Below are positions 35,664 through 43,981 of a stretch of DNA of 54,800 nt, piece by piece. Source of the DNA: an uncultured Bacteroides sp. (GTDB taxonomy: Bacteria; Bacteroidota; Bacteroidia; Bacteroidales; Bacteroidaceae); assembly GCA_900766195.1 (NCBI GenBank), contig CAAFUN010000011.1, forward strand, positions 1 through 54,800, written 5' to 3'. Numbering within the stretch: the first letter of the stretch is position 1; every line of letters starts with the position of its first letter. Made by a program: the position numbers and the translations under genes. The notes beneath the pieces are model-generated. The model did no database searches. It saw only the letters and a program-made list of their open reading frames with translations, and had not been told where the DNA came from.

Positions 35664-37217
35664 TTACAACGGTATATTTCCGTGTTTCTTTGCCGGATTA
35701 GTCAGCTTCTTTGTTCTCAATTGTTGCAGTGCTCTGATAATACGGAACCGAGTGTTGCGAGGCTCAATCACGTCGTCAATATAACCATATTTGGCTGCAT
35801 TGTAAGGATTGGCAAACAACTTGGTGTATTCAGCTTCCTTCTCTGTCAGATATTCTGCTGGATTTTCATGCTCTTTTGCTTCTCTTGCATATAAAACTTC
35901 AACGGCTCCTGCACCACCCATCACAGCTATTTCTGCTGTTGGCCATGCATAATTCATATCTCCACGAAGTTGTTTGCAACTCATTACAATATGTGAACCG
36001 CCATAAGATTTGCGTAGAGTAACAGTTACTTTGGGTACTGTAGCTTCACCATAGGCATAAAGTAATTTAGCTCCATGCAGAATGACACCGTTATATTCCT
36101 GTCCTGTTCCGGGCAAGAATCCGGGAACATCTACCAGTGAAACAATAGGAATGTTGAAAGCATCGCAGAAACGTACAAAGCGTGCGCCTTTACGTGAAGC
36201 ATTACTGTCGAGCACACCGGCCAGATATTGAGGCTGATTGGCTACTATACCTACAGATTGTCCATTGAATCGCGCGAATCCGATGATAATATTTTTAGAA
36301 TAGTCCTTTTGGATTTCGAGGAATTCACCATTATCTACGATGGCACCTATTACCTCATACATATTATAGGGCTTGTTCGGATTATCTGGAATAATTTCAT
36401 TAAGGGAATCCTCCAAACGATCAATAGGATCTTTACACTCAACATAGGGTGCTTCTTCCAGATTATTTTGAGGAATATAACTTAGCAATTTGCGGATTAT
36501 GGCCAATCCTTCTTCCTCTGTTTTGGCTGTAAAGTGTGTTACTCCCGATTTGCTAGAGTGTACACTTGCACCCCCTAAATCTTCTTGCGAAACATCTTCA
36601 CCAGTAACTGTTTTTACCACCTTCGGACCAGTTAGAAACATATAAGAGCTTCCTTCCATCATTAAAGTGAAGTCAGTCAATGCTGGTGAATAAACCGCAC
36701 CTCCTGCACAAGGACCAAATATACCGGAAATCTGTGGTATCACGCCAGAAGCAAGGATGTTGCGCTGAAATATTTCTGCAAATCCTGCTAAAGCGTTAAT
36801 TCCCTCCTGGATACGGGCACCACCAGAATCGTTGATTCCAATTACCGGTGCTCCCATTTTCATGGCTTGGTCCATGACTTTACAAATTTTTAATGCCATT
36901 GTTTCAGACAGAGATCCTGCTGATACGGTGAAATCTTGAGCAAAGATGTAGACTAGACGACCATCTATAGTACCGAAGCCTGTTACCACACCATCACCAG
37001 GATAGTGCTTCTTTTCCATTCCGAAGTTCGTGCATCTATGCTCTACGAACATATCCATTTCTTCAAAACTTCCTTTATCCAAAAGCATTGATATACGCTC
37101 ACGTGCGGTATATTTACCTTTTTCATGTTGTTTGGCTATGGCCTTTTCGCCACCACCGAGGCGGGCAGCTGTTCGGCGGTCAATAAGTTCTTTTATTTTC
37201 TCGAGTTGGTTACTCAT
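35664..37217 (-). CDS. mmdA: Methylmalonyl-CoA decarboxylase / propionyl-CoA carboxylase carboxyltransferase subunit
   Basis: This 517-residue crotonase-fold carboxyltransferase moves the carboxyl group between methylmalonyl-CoA and biotin. Family blocks are present: DSGGARIQEGINALAGFAEIF and GPCAGGAVYSPALTDF in the N-terminal half, and VDVPGFLPGTGQE and RKSYGGSHIVM in the C-terminal half, which build the two oxyanion holes. In Bacteroides the pathway runs from succinyl-CoA to propionyl-CoA, so decarboxylation is the likely direction. Sequence alone does not exclude a carboxylase role. No membrane beta subunit (sodium pump) lies in this operon. Confidence 0.9.
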   Translation of the reverse strand: MSNQLEKIKELIDRRTAARLGGGEKAIAKQHEKGKYTARERISMLLDKGSFEEMDMFVEHRCTNFGMEKKHYPGDGVVTGFGTIDGRLVYIFAQDFTVSAGSLSETMALKICKVMDQAMKMGAPVIGINDSGGARIQEGINALAGFAEIFQRNILASGVIPQISGIFGPCAGGAVYSPALTDFTLMMEGSSYMFLTGPKVVKTVTGEDVSQEDLGGASVHSSKSGVTHFTAKTEEEGLAIIRKLLSYIPQNNLEEAPYVECKDPIDRLEDSLNEIIPDNPNKPYNMYEVIGAIVDNGEFLEIQKDYSKNIIIGFARFNGQSVGIVANQPQYLAGVLDSNASRKGARFVRFCDAFNIPIVSLVDVPGFLPGTGQEYNGVILHGAKLLYAYGEATVPKVTVTLRKSYGGSHIVMSCKQLRGDMNYAWPTAEIAVMGGAGAVEVLYAREAKEHENPAEYLTEKEAEYTKLFANPYNAAKYGYIDDVIEPRNTRFRIIRALQQLRTKKLTNPAKKHGNIPL

Positions 37218-37262
37218 TGTTATAATACTTTAATGAATTAATAGATAGACATAAATTGTATG

Positions 37263-37667
37263 TTATTTCTCGCAAAGCTCAGTTAATACGCCTAACGTAG
37301 ACTTTGGATGTAAAAAGGCTATATTAAGTCCTTCAGCACCTTTACGCGGAGCTTTGTCTATTAGACGAATACCGGATTCTTCGGCTTCGGCCAACGCGTT
37401 TGCTACACCATCTTCTATAGCAAATGCTATATGATGGATGCCTGCTCCTTTGTTTTCTATAAATTTGGCAATAGTGCTTTCCGGACAAGTTGGTTCTAGG
37501 AGTTCAATTTTGGTATCTCCTACTTTCAGAAAGGCTGTTTTTACTTTTTGATCTTCTACAGTTTCAATGTTGTAGCATTTTAGCCCTAGGATCTTTTCAT
37601 AATAAGGTAGTGCCTCCTCAATGCTTTTGACGGCAATACCCAAATGTTCAATGTGTGAAATCTTCAT
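37263..37667 (-). CDS. mce: Methylmalonyl-CoA epimerase
   Basis: This enzyme interconverts the (R) and (S) forms of methylmalonyl-CoA and so links the mutase to the decarboxylase. It is a 134-residue VOC-family protein with the two beta-alpha-beta-beta-beta modules. The metal-binding pattern is seen in IEHLGIAV (His), VKTAFLKVGDTKIELLEP (Glu) and GIHHIAFAI (His). It is the first gene of the minus-strand operon, and its promoter lies in the divergent gap with the pantothenate kinase gene. Confidence 0.95.
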   Translation of the reverse strand: MKISHIEHLGIAVKSIEEALPYYEKILGLKCYNIETVEDQKVKTAFLKVGDTKIELLEPTCPESTIAKFIENKGAGIHHIAFAIEDGVANALAEAEESGIRLIDKAPRKGAEGLNIAFLHPKSTLGVLTELCEK

Positions 37668-37807
37668 AATTGTATATTTAGAGTCATTAATAATACTTCT
37701 AACTAATTGACTTAAGTGTCATACAAAGAAATAGATTTCTTCTATAATAAAGAAATTTTTCGTCAATTAATTCTTTTCGATATGTTTTATGGTTTCAGTT
37801 CAATTTG

Positions 37808-37815
37808 TACCTTTG
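37808..37815 (+). promoter_or_regulatory. -7 box for the pantothenate kinase gene
   Basis: TACCTTTG fits TAnnTTTG. TTTT at 37785-37788 gives a near -33 element at 19-bp spacing. Transcription from here begins after the upstream in-frame codons that start at 37716, which supports the ATG at 37839 as the true start. Confidence 0.55.
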
Positions 37816-37838
37816 TCGACTATAATTTACTATGGATT

Positions 37839-38660
37839 ATGGGAATCGTAATAGGAATAGACGTTGGAGGTAGTACAACAAAAATTGTGGGGATTGATGG
37901 AGAACATATCCAATCGCCCATGTTTATTACTGCTACTGATCCGGTAACATCGCTTTTTGGTGCTTTTGGCAAATATATATATGACAACGGCATAAAACTG
38001 TCCGATGTTGAGCAAGTGATGCTGACAGGCGTAGGGAGTGCATTTATTGATAGCCCCTTATACGGACTGCCCACTGATAAAACAGATGAGTTTATAGCGA
38101 ACGGGCTTGGGGCTCGTCATGTTAGCGATATAGATCAGCTTATTGTTGTGAGTATGGGTACGGGCACTTCGTTCGTGCGCATTGATCATGATAGAATTGA
38201 ACATATTGGTGGAATAGGCATTGGCGGGGGTACTTTGCAAGGACTTTCGCGACTTTTGCTGAAAACAGGAGATATTCATCAGGTAGCAGAAATTGCATCT
38301 AAAGGAGATGTGAAACATATTAACTTATTAATAGGGGATATCTGTAATCGAGCTTTACCCGATTTGCCAGTTCATGCCACCGCTTCATTATTTGGTAAAG
38401 TAGATGCAAATGCTTCTTCCGAAGATATTGCAAAAGGTATTATTTATATGGTGCTGCAAACTATTGGTGGAGCGGCTGTTTTATCTGCACTCAACACGCC
38501 GGTAAAGGATTTTGTATTGATAGGTAATTTAACCCAATTGCCACAATGCAGTGAAGTCTTTCCTAATATGGAAAGTATCTATCATGTGCGATTTCATATT
38601 CCTCCCTATGCTGAATATTGCACTGCAATAGGGGCTGCATTGGCGTATATAAAAAAATAG
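37839..38660 (+). CDS. coaW: Type II pantothenate kinase
   Basis: This enzyme phosphorylates pantothenate in the first step of coenzyme A synthesis. The 273-residue protein starts MGIVIGIDVGGSTTK, where DVGGSTTK is the phosphate-binding loop of the actin-like fold. TGVGSAFID, VVSMGTGTSFV and IGIGGGTLQGL are further nucleotide and substrate blocks shared with type II enzymes. The longer open frame from 37716 would add 41 residues that precede the predicted promoter and lack family similarity. It is transcribed divergently from the CoA-dependent methylmalonyl genes, a sensible metabolic neighbourhood. Confidence 0.85.
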   Translation: MGIVIGIDVGGSTTKIVGIDGEHIQSPMFITATDPVTSLFGAFGKYIYDNGIKLSDVEQVMLTGVGSAFIDSPLYGLPTDKTDEFIANGLGARHVSDIDQLIVVSMGTGTSFVRIDHDRIEHIGGIGIGGGTLQGLSRLLLKTGDIHQVAEIASKGDVKHINLLIGDICNRALPDLPVHATASLFGKVDANASSEDIAKGIIYMVLQTIGGAAVLSALNTPVKDFVLIGNLTQLPQCSEVFPNMESIYHVRFHIPPYAEYCTAIGAALAYIKK

Positions 38661-38761
38661 ATCGTCATATTGTTGGTCTATATTTTATTTATTTAATTTT
38701 TTATACAGACTAATATTCCGGTTTGTAAATACATAGCAAATATACTTTCTAGCTAAAAGCA

Positions 38762-38791
38762 TTTGTTGTTTAAAAATATTGTGTATCTTCG
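38762..38791 (+). promoter_or_regulatory. Promoter for the SIMPL gene
   Basis: TTTG (38762-38765) and TATCTTCG (38784-38791, one mismatch to TAnnTTTG) are 18 bp apart. The start codon follows at 38820. Confidence 0.55.
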
Positions 38792-38819
38792 TGTCATAAA
38801 TAATATAAAAATTAGCGTT

Positions 38820-39521
38820 ATGAAAACATGGAGAATTGAAGCTGTTATTCTTGCTTTGGGTCTATTGTTACTAGGAGTAATGATAAAAAATGGAATTAAT
38901 GATTTTAAAGATAAGGACCGTATGGTTAGCGTTAAGGGGTTGGCCGAAATGGAAGTGCCTGCAGATAAGGTGATTTGGCCCTTAATGTATAAAGATTTAG
39001 GCAATGATCCAGCTGTTCTTTATGCAAATATGGAAAAGAAAAATAAAACGATCGTTTCTTTTCTGAAGAGTAACGGACTTTCTGCTGAAGAAATTAGCAT
39101 TGCTCCTCCTGAGATACTTGACATGCAGGCGGAACGTTATTCGTCTACCCCATCTCCTTTTCGGTATAATGCAACTTCTGTTATAACTGTCAGCTCAAAA
39201 GATGTGAATAAAGTGCGTAAAATGATGACTGAACAAGCTGAATTGCTGAAACAAGGTATAGCTATAACTAGTGGAGACTATCGCTATAATGTTGTTTATG
39301 AATTCACTGGACTGAATAAGATTAAACCGCAAATGATAGAAGATGCTACAAAGAACGCTCGTGCAGCTGCTGAAAAGTTTGCCAAAGACTCTGATAGCCG
39401 ATTGGGAAAGATACTTAATGCATCACAAGGACAGTTTACTATTGAAGATCGTGATGCCAACACACCTTATATTAAAAGTGTAAGAGTTGTGACTACCGTG
39501 AACTATTCTCTAAAGAATTAA
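38820..39521 (+). CDS. SIMPL-domain (DUF541) membrane-anchored protein
   Basis: This 233-residue protein starts MKTWRIEAVILALG; a longer frame from 38763 adds 19 residues that overlap the promoter and was not used. The N-terminal hydrophobic stretch (about 6-24) is an anchor or uncleaved signal. The SIMPL domain follows, with VSVKGLAEMEVPADKVIW at its start, a Val-rich core and VRVVTTVNYSL at the end. Family members are periplasmic and have been linked to oxidative or envelope stress in other bacteria. The role here is unknown and its neighbours do not narrow it. Confidence 0.88.
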   Translation: MKTWRIEAVILALGLLLLGVMIKNGINDFKDKDRMVSVKGLAEMEVPADKVIWPLMYKDLGNDPAVLYANMEKKNKTIVSFLKSNGLSAEEISIAPPEILDMQAERYSSTPSPFRYNATSVITVSSKDVNKVRKMMTEQAELLKQGIAITSGDYRYNVVYEFTGLNKIKPQMIEDATKNARAAAEKFAKDSDSRLGKILNASQGQFTIEDRDANTPYIKSVRVVTTVNYSLKN

Positions 39522-39589
39522 GGTGAAAACCAATAGATTACTTCTATAATTTTGATATAAAGATTGAAAGTTTTTTTGAGATAGAACGT

Positions 39590-39620
39590 TTTGCTATTCA
39601 AGAAAATACTACTATCTTTG
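39590..39620 (+). promoter_or_regulatory. Promoter for rpsA
   Basis: TTTG (39590-39593) and TATCTTTG (39613-39620) are exact -33 and -7 elements at 19-bp spacing, one of the two best promoters in the window. A leader of about 55 nt precedes the ATG at 39680. Confidence 0.75.
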
Positions 39621-39679
39621 CGCCCGGTTTATGAGTAAACATAATGTCTCACTTAATTAATTAACAACTTATTTTATTA

Positions 39680-41467
39680 ATGGAAGATTTGAAAAATGTA
39701 GCTCCTGTTGAAAATTTCGATTGGGATGCGTATGAAAATGGCGAGGCTGTAACTAATGCCAGTCATGAAGATTTAGAAAAAGCTTACGATAGTACGCTTA
39801 ACAAAGTAAATGACCGGGAGGTTGTTGACGGTACCGTAATTGCTATGAACAAACGCGAGGTAGTAGTAAACATCGGTTATAAATCAGATGGTATTATTCC
39901 TCTTAATGAGTTTCGTTACAATCCTGATTTGAAGGTAGGCGATACTGTAGAGGTATATATTGAAAGCCAAGAAGACAAAAAAGGACAGTTGGTTCTGTCA
40001 CACAGAAAAGCTCGTGCAACCCGTTCATGGGATCGTGTTAACGCAGCTTTGGAAAATGAAGAAATTATCAAAGGTTACATCAAATGCCGTACTAAGGGCG
40101 GTATGATCGTTGATGTATTCGGTATTGAAGCATTCTTACCGGGTTCTCAAATTGACGTTAAGCCAATTCGCGATTATGATGTCTTTGTAGGTAAGACTAT
40201 GGAATTCAAGGTTGTTAAGATCAATCAGGAATTCAAAAATGTAGTTGTTTCTCATAAAGCTCTTATCGAAGCTGAGTTGGAGCAACAGAAAAAAGAAATC
40301 ATTAGTAAACTTGAAAAAGGACAGGTACTTGAAGGTACCGTTAAAAATATCACGTCTTACGGTGTGTTTATTGACTTGGGTGGCGTAGATGGATTGATCC
40401 ATATTACAGACTTGTCATGGGGCCGTGTAAGTGATCCAAAAGAAGTTGTTGAATTAGATCAGAAATTGAACGTTGTTATTCTTGACTTTGATGACGAGAA
40501 GAAACGTATCGCTCTTGGTTTGAAACAGCTTACTCCTCATCCTTGGGATGCTCTTGATCCTAACTTGAAAGTTGGAGATAAAGTGAAGGGTAAAGTAGTG
40601 GTTATGGCTGATTACGGTGCATTTATTGAAATAGCTCCGGGTGTTGAAGGTCTTATCCATGTATCTGAAATGTCTTGGTCACAACATTTACGTTCTGCTC
40701 AAGACTTCATGAAGGTAGGTGATGAAGTAGAAGCTGTTATTCTTACTTTGGATCGTGAAGAACGTAAAATGTCTCTTGGCATTAAGCAGTTGAAAGCTGA
40801 TCCTTGGGAAAACATTGAAGAGAAATATCCTGTTGGTTCAAAACATACAGCTAAAGTTCGTAACTTCACAAACTTTGGTGTATTTGTTGAAATCGAAGAG
40901 GGAGTTGATGGCTTGATCCATATCTCTGACTTGTCTTGGACGAAGAAAGTAAAACATCCTTCTGAATTTACTCAGATTGGTGCAGATATTGATGTTCAGG
41001 TATTGGAGATTGATAAAGAAAACCGTCGCTTAAGCTTAGGTCACAAGCAACTTGAAGAGAATCCTTGGGATGTATTTGAAACAGTATTCACTGTAGGTTC
41101 AGTACACGAAGGTACCATCATTGAAATGTTGGATAAGGGTGCAGTTATTGCATTGCCTTACGGCGTAGAAGGTTTTGCTACTCCTAAACATTTAGTTAAG
41201 GAAGATGGTAGCCAAGCTCAATTGGATGAAAAACTTCAATTCAAGGTTATTGAATTCAATAAAGATGCAAAACGCATAATCTTATCACATAGCCGTATCT
41301 TTGAAGATGTAGCTAAGGCTGAAGAGAGAGCTGAGAAGAAAGCTAAGAGAACAACTACGAAGAAAGAAGATGCTCCATCTATTCAAAATCAGGCAGCTTC
41401 TACTACTTTGGGTGATATTGATGCTTTGGCAGCTTTGAAAGAGCAACTTGAAGCAGAGAAGAAATAA
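39680..41467 (+). CDS. rpsA: 30S ribosomal protein S1
   Basis: This mRNA-binding ribosomal protein has 595 residues. Six S1 (OB-fold) domains are visible, starting near VVDGTVIAM, IIKGYIKCR, VLEGTVKNITSYGVFIDL, KVKGKVVVMADYGAFIEI, HTAKVRNFTNFGVFVEI and VHEGTIIEMLDKGAVI. The third to fifth have the most canonical GLIHxSDLSW ends. An N-terminal acidic segment (NFDWDAYENGEA) and a Lys/Glu-rich C-terminal tail flank them. Bacteroides mRNAs mostly lack Shine-Dalgarno sequences, so S1 is thought to matter greatly for initiation. The gene is monocistronic, with its own promoter and terminator. Confidence 0.97.
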   Translation: MEDLKNVAPVENFDWDAYENGEAVTNASHEDLEKAYDSTLNKVNDREVVDGTVIAMNKREVVVNIGYKSDGIIPLNEFRYNPDLKVGDTVEVYIESQEDKKGQLVLSHRKARATRSWDRVNAALENEEIIKGYIKCRTKGGMIVDVFGIEAFLPGSQIDVKPIRDYDVFVGKTMEFKVVKINQEFKNVVVSHKALIEAELEQQKKEIISKLEKGQVLEGTVKNITSYGVFIDLGGVDGLIHITDLSWGRVSDPKEVVELDQKLNVVILDFDDEKKRIALGLKQLTPHPWDALDPNLKVGDKVKGKVVVMADYGAFIEIAPGVEGLIHVSEMSWSQHLRSAQDFMKVGDEVEAVILTLDREERKMSLGIKQLKADPWENIEEKYPVGSKHTAKVRNFTNFGVFVEIEEGVDGLIHISDLSWTKKVKHPSEFTQIGADIDVQVLEIDKENRRLSLGHKQLEENPWDVFETVFTVGSVHEGTIIEMLDKGAVIALPYGVEGFATPKHLVKEDGSQAQLDEKLQFKVIEFNKDAKRIILSHSRIFEDVAKAEERAEKKAKRTTTKKEDAPSIQNQAASTTLGDIDALAALKEQLEAEKK

Positions 41468-41488
41468 TCTTTTCAAAGTAAAATAAGT

Positions 41489-41526
41489 GAAGGGCGTTTG
41501 ACAACAAGTCAGCGCCCTTCTTTTTA
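41489..41526 (+). terminator. Terminator after rpsA
   Basis: GAAGGGCG (41489-41496) pairs perfectly with CGCCCTTC (41513-41520), followed by TTTTT. Confidence 0.88.
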
Positions 41527-41582
41527 TACTGTTTAGAAGCAATATAATAGCTTTTAGTGAAGATTATTTATTATTTATCATC

Positions 41583-41590
41583 TATCTTTG
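41583..41590 (+). promoter_or_regulatory. -7 box for RNase Z, close to the start codon
   Basis: TATCTTTG is an exact TAnnTTTG match that ends only 7 bp before the ATG at 41598. Transcription would then start within a few bases of the start codon, giving a leaderless or nearly leaderless mRNA. No good -33 element is seen. Confidence 0.5.
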
Positions 41591-41597
41591 TGGCATA

Positions 41598-42512
41598 ATG
41601 GAAAAGTTTGAGGTACATATTTTGGGATGTGGTTCGGCATTACCAACTACAAGGCATTTCTCTACTTCGCAAGTCATTAATTTACGTGATAAACTATATA
41701 TGATTGATTGCGGTGAAGGAGCGCAGTTGCAATTTAGAAAGGCTAAACTGAAGTTTTCGAGGTTAAATCATATATTTATTTCTCATCTTCATGGAGATCA
41801 TTGCTTTGGGTTAATGGGGTTGATCTCGACGTTTAATCTTCTTGGGCGAACAGCAGAATTAAATATTTATTCACCTAAAGGATTGGAAGGTTTATTGCGG
41901 CCAATGCTTGCGTTCTTCTGTCGGCAGATGACTTATAATGTTTGTTTTCATGAGTTTGAGACAAATATGCCGAGTCTTATTTTTGAAGATCGTTCTCTTA
42001 CTGTCACTACTATACCATTAAGTCATCGTATTCCTTGTTGTGGTTTTCTATTTGCAGAAAAGCGACGTCCCAATCATATAAACCGTGAAATGGTTAACTT
42101 CTATGAAGTTCCAGTTTATGAGCTGAATAGAATAAAAGATGGGGCTGATTATATAGCTTCAGATGGTAGGGTGATTTCAAATGCTGACTTGACTTATCCC
42201 TCTGATCTACCCAGAAAGTATGCATATTGCTCTGACACAATCTATAAACCAAATATCGTAGAGCAAATAAAAGGTGTAGATTTGCTTTTTCATGAAGCTA
42301 CATTTCTAAAAACCGAACAGGCTAGGGCTAAAGAAACATTTCATACTACTGCTGCGCAAGCTGCTGATATAGCTCGTTTGGCGGAAGTTAAGAAATTAAT
42401 GATCGGTCATTTTTCTGCGCGCTATGAAGATGAAACATCCTTTTTAGATGAAGCTACGGAAGTATTTTCCAATACCATATTGGCTCGAGAGATGCTTTCT
42501 GTAACGGTATAG
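41598..42512 (+). CDS. rnz: Ribonuclease Z (tRNA 3' endonuclease)
   Basis: This metallo-beta-lactamase-fold nuclease processes the 3' ends of precursor tRNAs. The 304-residue protein begins MEKFEVHILGCGSALPT, the normal N-terminus. The zinc motif HLHGDH is intact, and DCGEGAQLQFRKA, the AYCSDT block and the late GHFSARY histidine complete the active site. Because the family N-terminus begins exactly at this ATG, the unusually short distance to the -7 box is not the result of a wrong start call. Confidence 0.96.
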   Translation: MEKFEVHILGCGSALPTTRHFSTSQVINLRDKLYMIDCGEGAQLQFRKAKLKFSRLNHIFISHLHGDHCFGLMGLISTFNLLGRTAELNIYSPKGLEGLLRPMLAFFCRQMTYNVCFHEFETNMPSLIFEDRSLTVTTIPLSHRIPCCGFLFAEKRRPNHINREMVNFYEVPVYELNRIKDGADYIASDGRVISNADLTYPSDLPRKYAYCSDTIYKPNIVEQIKGVDLLFHEATFLKTEQARAKETFHTTAAQAADIARLAEVKKLMIGHFSARYEDETSFLDEATEVFSNTILAREMLSVTV

Positions 42513-42535
42513 ATTGTGATTTTCCTTGATTAAGA

Positions 42536-42566
42536 TTTGTTTATGATAACAATTCGTCTATCTTTG
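42536..42566 (+). promoter_or_regulatory. Promoter for the small secreted protein and possibly the ECF operon
   Basis: TTTG (42536-42539) and TATCTTTG (42559-42566) are exact -33 and -7 elements with 19-bp spacing. The start codon follows at 42596. Confidence 0.75.
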
Positions 42567-42595
42567 CTACTCATAAACATTTAGCTTTTGCATCA

Positions 42596-42913
42596 ATGAG
42601 AAGATTTATTTATGTCTTTTTTCTCCTATTTGTTTTTTCCTCCTTCTGTTTCCCTGCAATGCAGAAAAGAGAAGCGCCAATGAGTGAGCAGATGGCGGAA
42701 ACAGCCGATTCTATTGTTGTTAAGTTAACAGGAAATAAACTGCAGATAAAGAATGCATCTCCAGGTATGACCTTAAATATCTTTTCTTCCATGGGGATTC
42801 AGGCTTTGACAATCCCCTTAGATTCTTCAGATAAAACTGTCCTTTTAAAGTTACCGAAGGGATTCTATTATTATAAAATAGGAGTAAGAGTTGGTAAAAT
42901 AGTTATTTTGTAA
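42596..42913 (+). CDS. Small secreted beta-sandwich protein resembling a sorting-type domain
   Basis: This 105-residue protein has a signal peptide (MRRFIYVFFLLFVFSSFCFPA). From about residue 45 it has the strand pattern of C-terminal sorting/DUF3244-like domains: NKLQIKNASPG, then LNIFSSMGIQ, then LLKLPKGFYYYKI, and a final VGKIVIL. Such domains normally sit at the end of large secreted proteins; here it stands alone. It has its own strong promoter and lies 56 bp before the ECF sigma gene on the same strand, so it may be co-transcribed with that gene. The function is unknown. Confidence 0.7.
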   Translation: MRRFIYVFFLLFVFSSFCFPAMQKREAPMSEQMAETADSIVVKLTGNKLQIKNASPGMTLNIFSSMGIQALTIPLDSSDKTVLLKLPKGFYYYKIGVRVGKIVIL

Positions 42914-42969
42914 CCATATTAAACGATTATTCTTTTTTAAAGTCAAATATAAATAGAACAGATCTCTTT

Positions 42970-43524
42970 ATGAATTCTCCATACAATGAAAGTGAAGTAT
43001 TGAAACTCTTGCAGAATGCTGATACACAAAGAAAGGGATTCGAATTAATCGTTTCCCAGTACAGTGAGCAGTTATACTGGCAGATTCGTCGTCTAGTACT
43101 TTCTCATGAGGATGCTAATGATCTGTTACAAAATACATTTATTAAAGCATGGGTAAATATAGATAGTTTCAGAGGGGAATCGAAACTTTCTACGTGGCTT
43201 TATCGTATTGCTTTGAATGAATGCTTGACATTCTTAAATAAACAACGCACAGTACAGCTTGTTTCTATTGATAGCGACGACACTCCATTTGCACAGCAAC
43301 TGGAGAGTGACCCGTATTTTTCCAGTGATCACATACAACTTCTGTTTCAGAAAGCTTTGTTGACGCTACCGGAGAAACAACGTATGGTGTTTAATCTTAA
43401 GTATTACCAAGAAATGAAATACGAAGATATGTCTCAGATATTCGGGACTTCTGTGGGAGCTTTAAAAGCTTCTTATCATCATGCTGTAAAGAAGATAGCG
43501 AAGTTTTTAGAAGGAGAAGTTTAA
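42970..43524 (+). CDS. ECF-type RNA polymerase sigma factor (RpoE-like)
   Basis: This 184-residue alternative sigma factor has region 2 (YSEQLYWQIRRLVLSHEDANDLLQNTFIKAW, with the core-binding and -10 recognition helices) and region 4 (LPEKQRMVFNLKYYQEMKYEDMSQIFGTSVGALKASYHHA, an HTH for -35 recognition). It lies in an apparent operon with a one-TM protein (43577) and a periplasmic protein (43982), which look like its control partners. The signal is unknown but probably relates to envelope stress. Confidence 0.93.
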   Translation: MNSPYNESEVLKLLQNADTQRKGFELIVSQYSEQLYWQIRRLVLSHEDANDLLQNTFIKAWVNIDSFRGESKLSTWLYRIALNECLTFLNKQRTVQLVSIDSDDTPFAQQLESDPYFSSDHIQLLFQKALLTLPEKQRMVFNLKYYQEMKYEDMSQIFGTSVGALKASYHHAVKKIAKFLEGEV

Positions 43525-43576
43525 ACCTTTAAAGGAGATTCTAGTCTAAGTTAATATACAGAGAGGAAAAGTTGCA

Positions 43577-43948
43577 ATGAAAGAAGAGGATACTATATTA
43601 CAAAAGGTGGGTAAGGAAAAAGCTTTCCGTACTCCTGATGGTTATTTAGAGAACCTGACTTCACATATAATGAGCCAGCTTCCCGAGAAAGAGTTTAAAA
43701 AGCCACTTGAAAAGAAGGTGGGCAAATGGCGTAGATTGCGCCCTGTTCTTTACGGGGCTGCTGCCGTTGTAATTGTGCTTCTTGCTTTCCGAGTATTTTT
43801 TAGTACGCAAGAAGATGTTCAAGATCAGATTTCTTTGAAAGAAAATCCTGATACGGAGATTGGCTCAGATAGGTATGTTAGTACAGCTATGGATAATTCC
43901 ATGTTGGACGATTATTCGTTATATGTCTATCTCACGGATAATGAGTAA
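43577..43948 (+). CDS. Single-pass membrane protein, probable anti-sigma factor
   Basis: This 123-residue protein lies 52 bp after the ECF sigma gene. The N-terminal half (about 1-50) is charged and predicted cytoplasmic, with YLENLTSHIMSQLPEKEF as a possible sigma-binding helix. One membrane segment follows (about 55-73, LYGAAAVVIVLLAFRVFF). The short acidic C-terminal part is periplasmic. It lacks the zinc-binding HxxxCxxC motif of ZAS-type anti-sigmas. The anti-sigma role is inferred from position and topology. Confidence 0.65.
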   Translation: MKEEDTILQKVGKEKAFRTPDGYLENLTSHIMSQLPEKEFKKPLEKKVGKWRRLRPVLYGAAAVVIVLLAFRVFFSTQEDVQDQISLKENPDTEIGSDRYVSTAMDNSMLDDYSLYVYLTDNE

Positions 43949-43981
43949 TTGCTGAAATTATTAAATATGTAAAAAGAGAGT

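Noticed and set aside
37716..37838. Upstream extension of the pantothenate kinase gene
   Set aside because: It precedes the -7 box at 37808-37815 and adds residues before the conserved MGIVIGIDVGG start.
39584..39595. AGAACGTTTTGC before rpsA as a third copy of the shared operator motif
   Set aside because: It lacks the CCTTG and CAAACG parts and coincides with the -33 element; the match is by chance.
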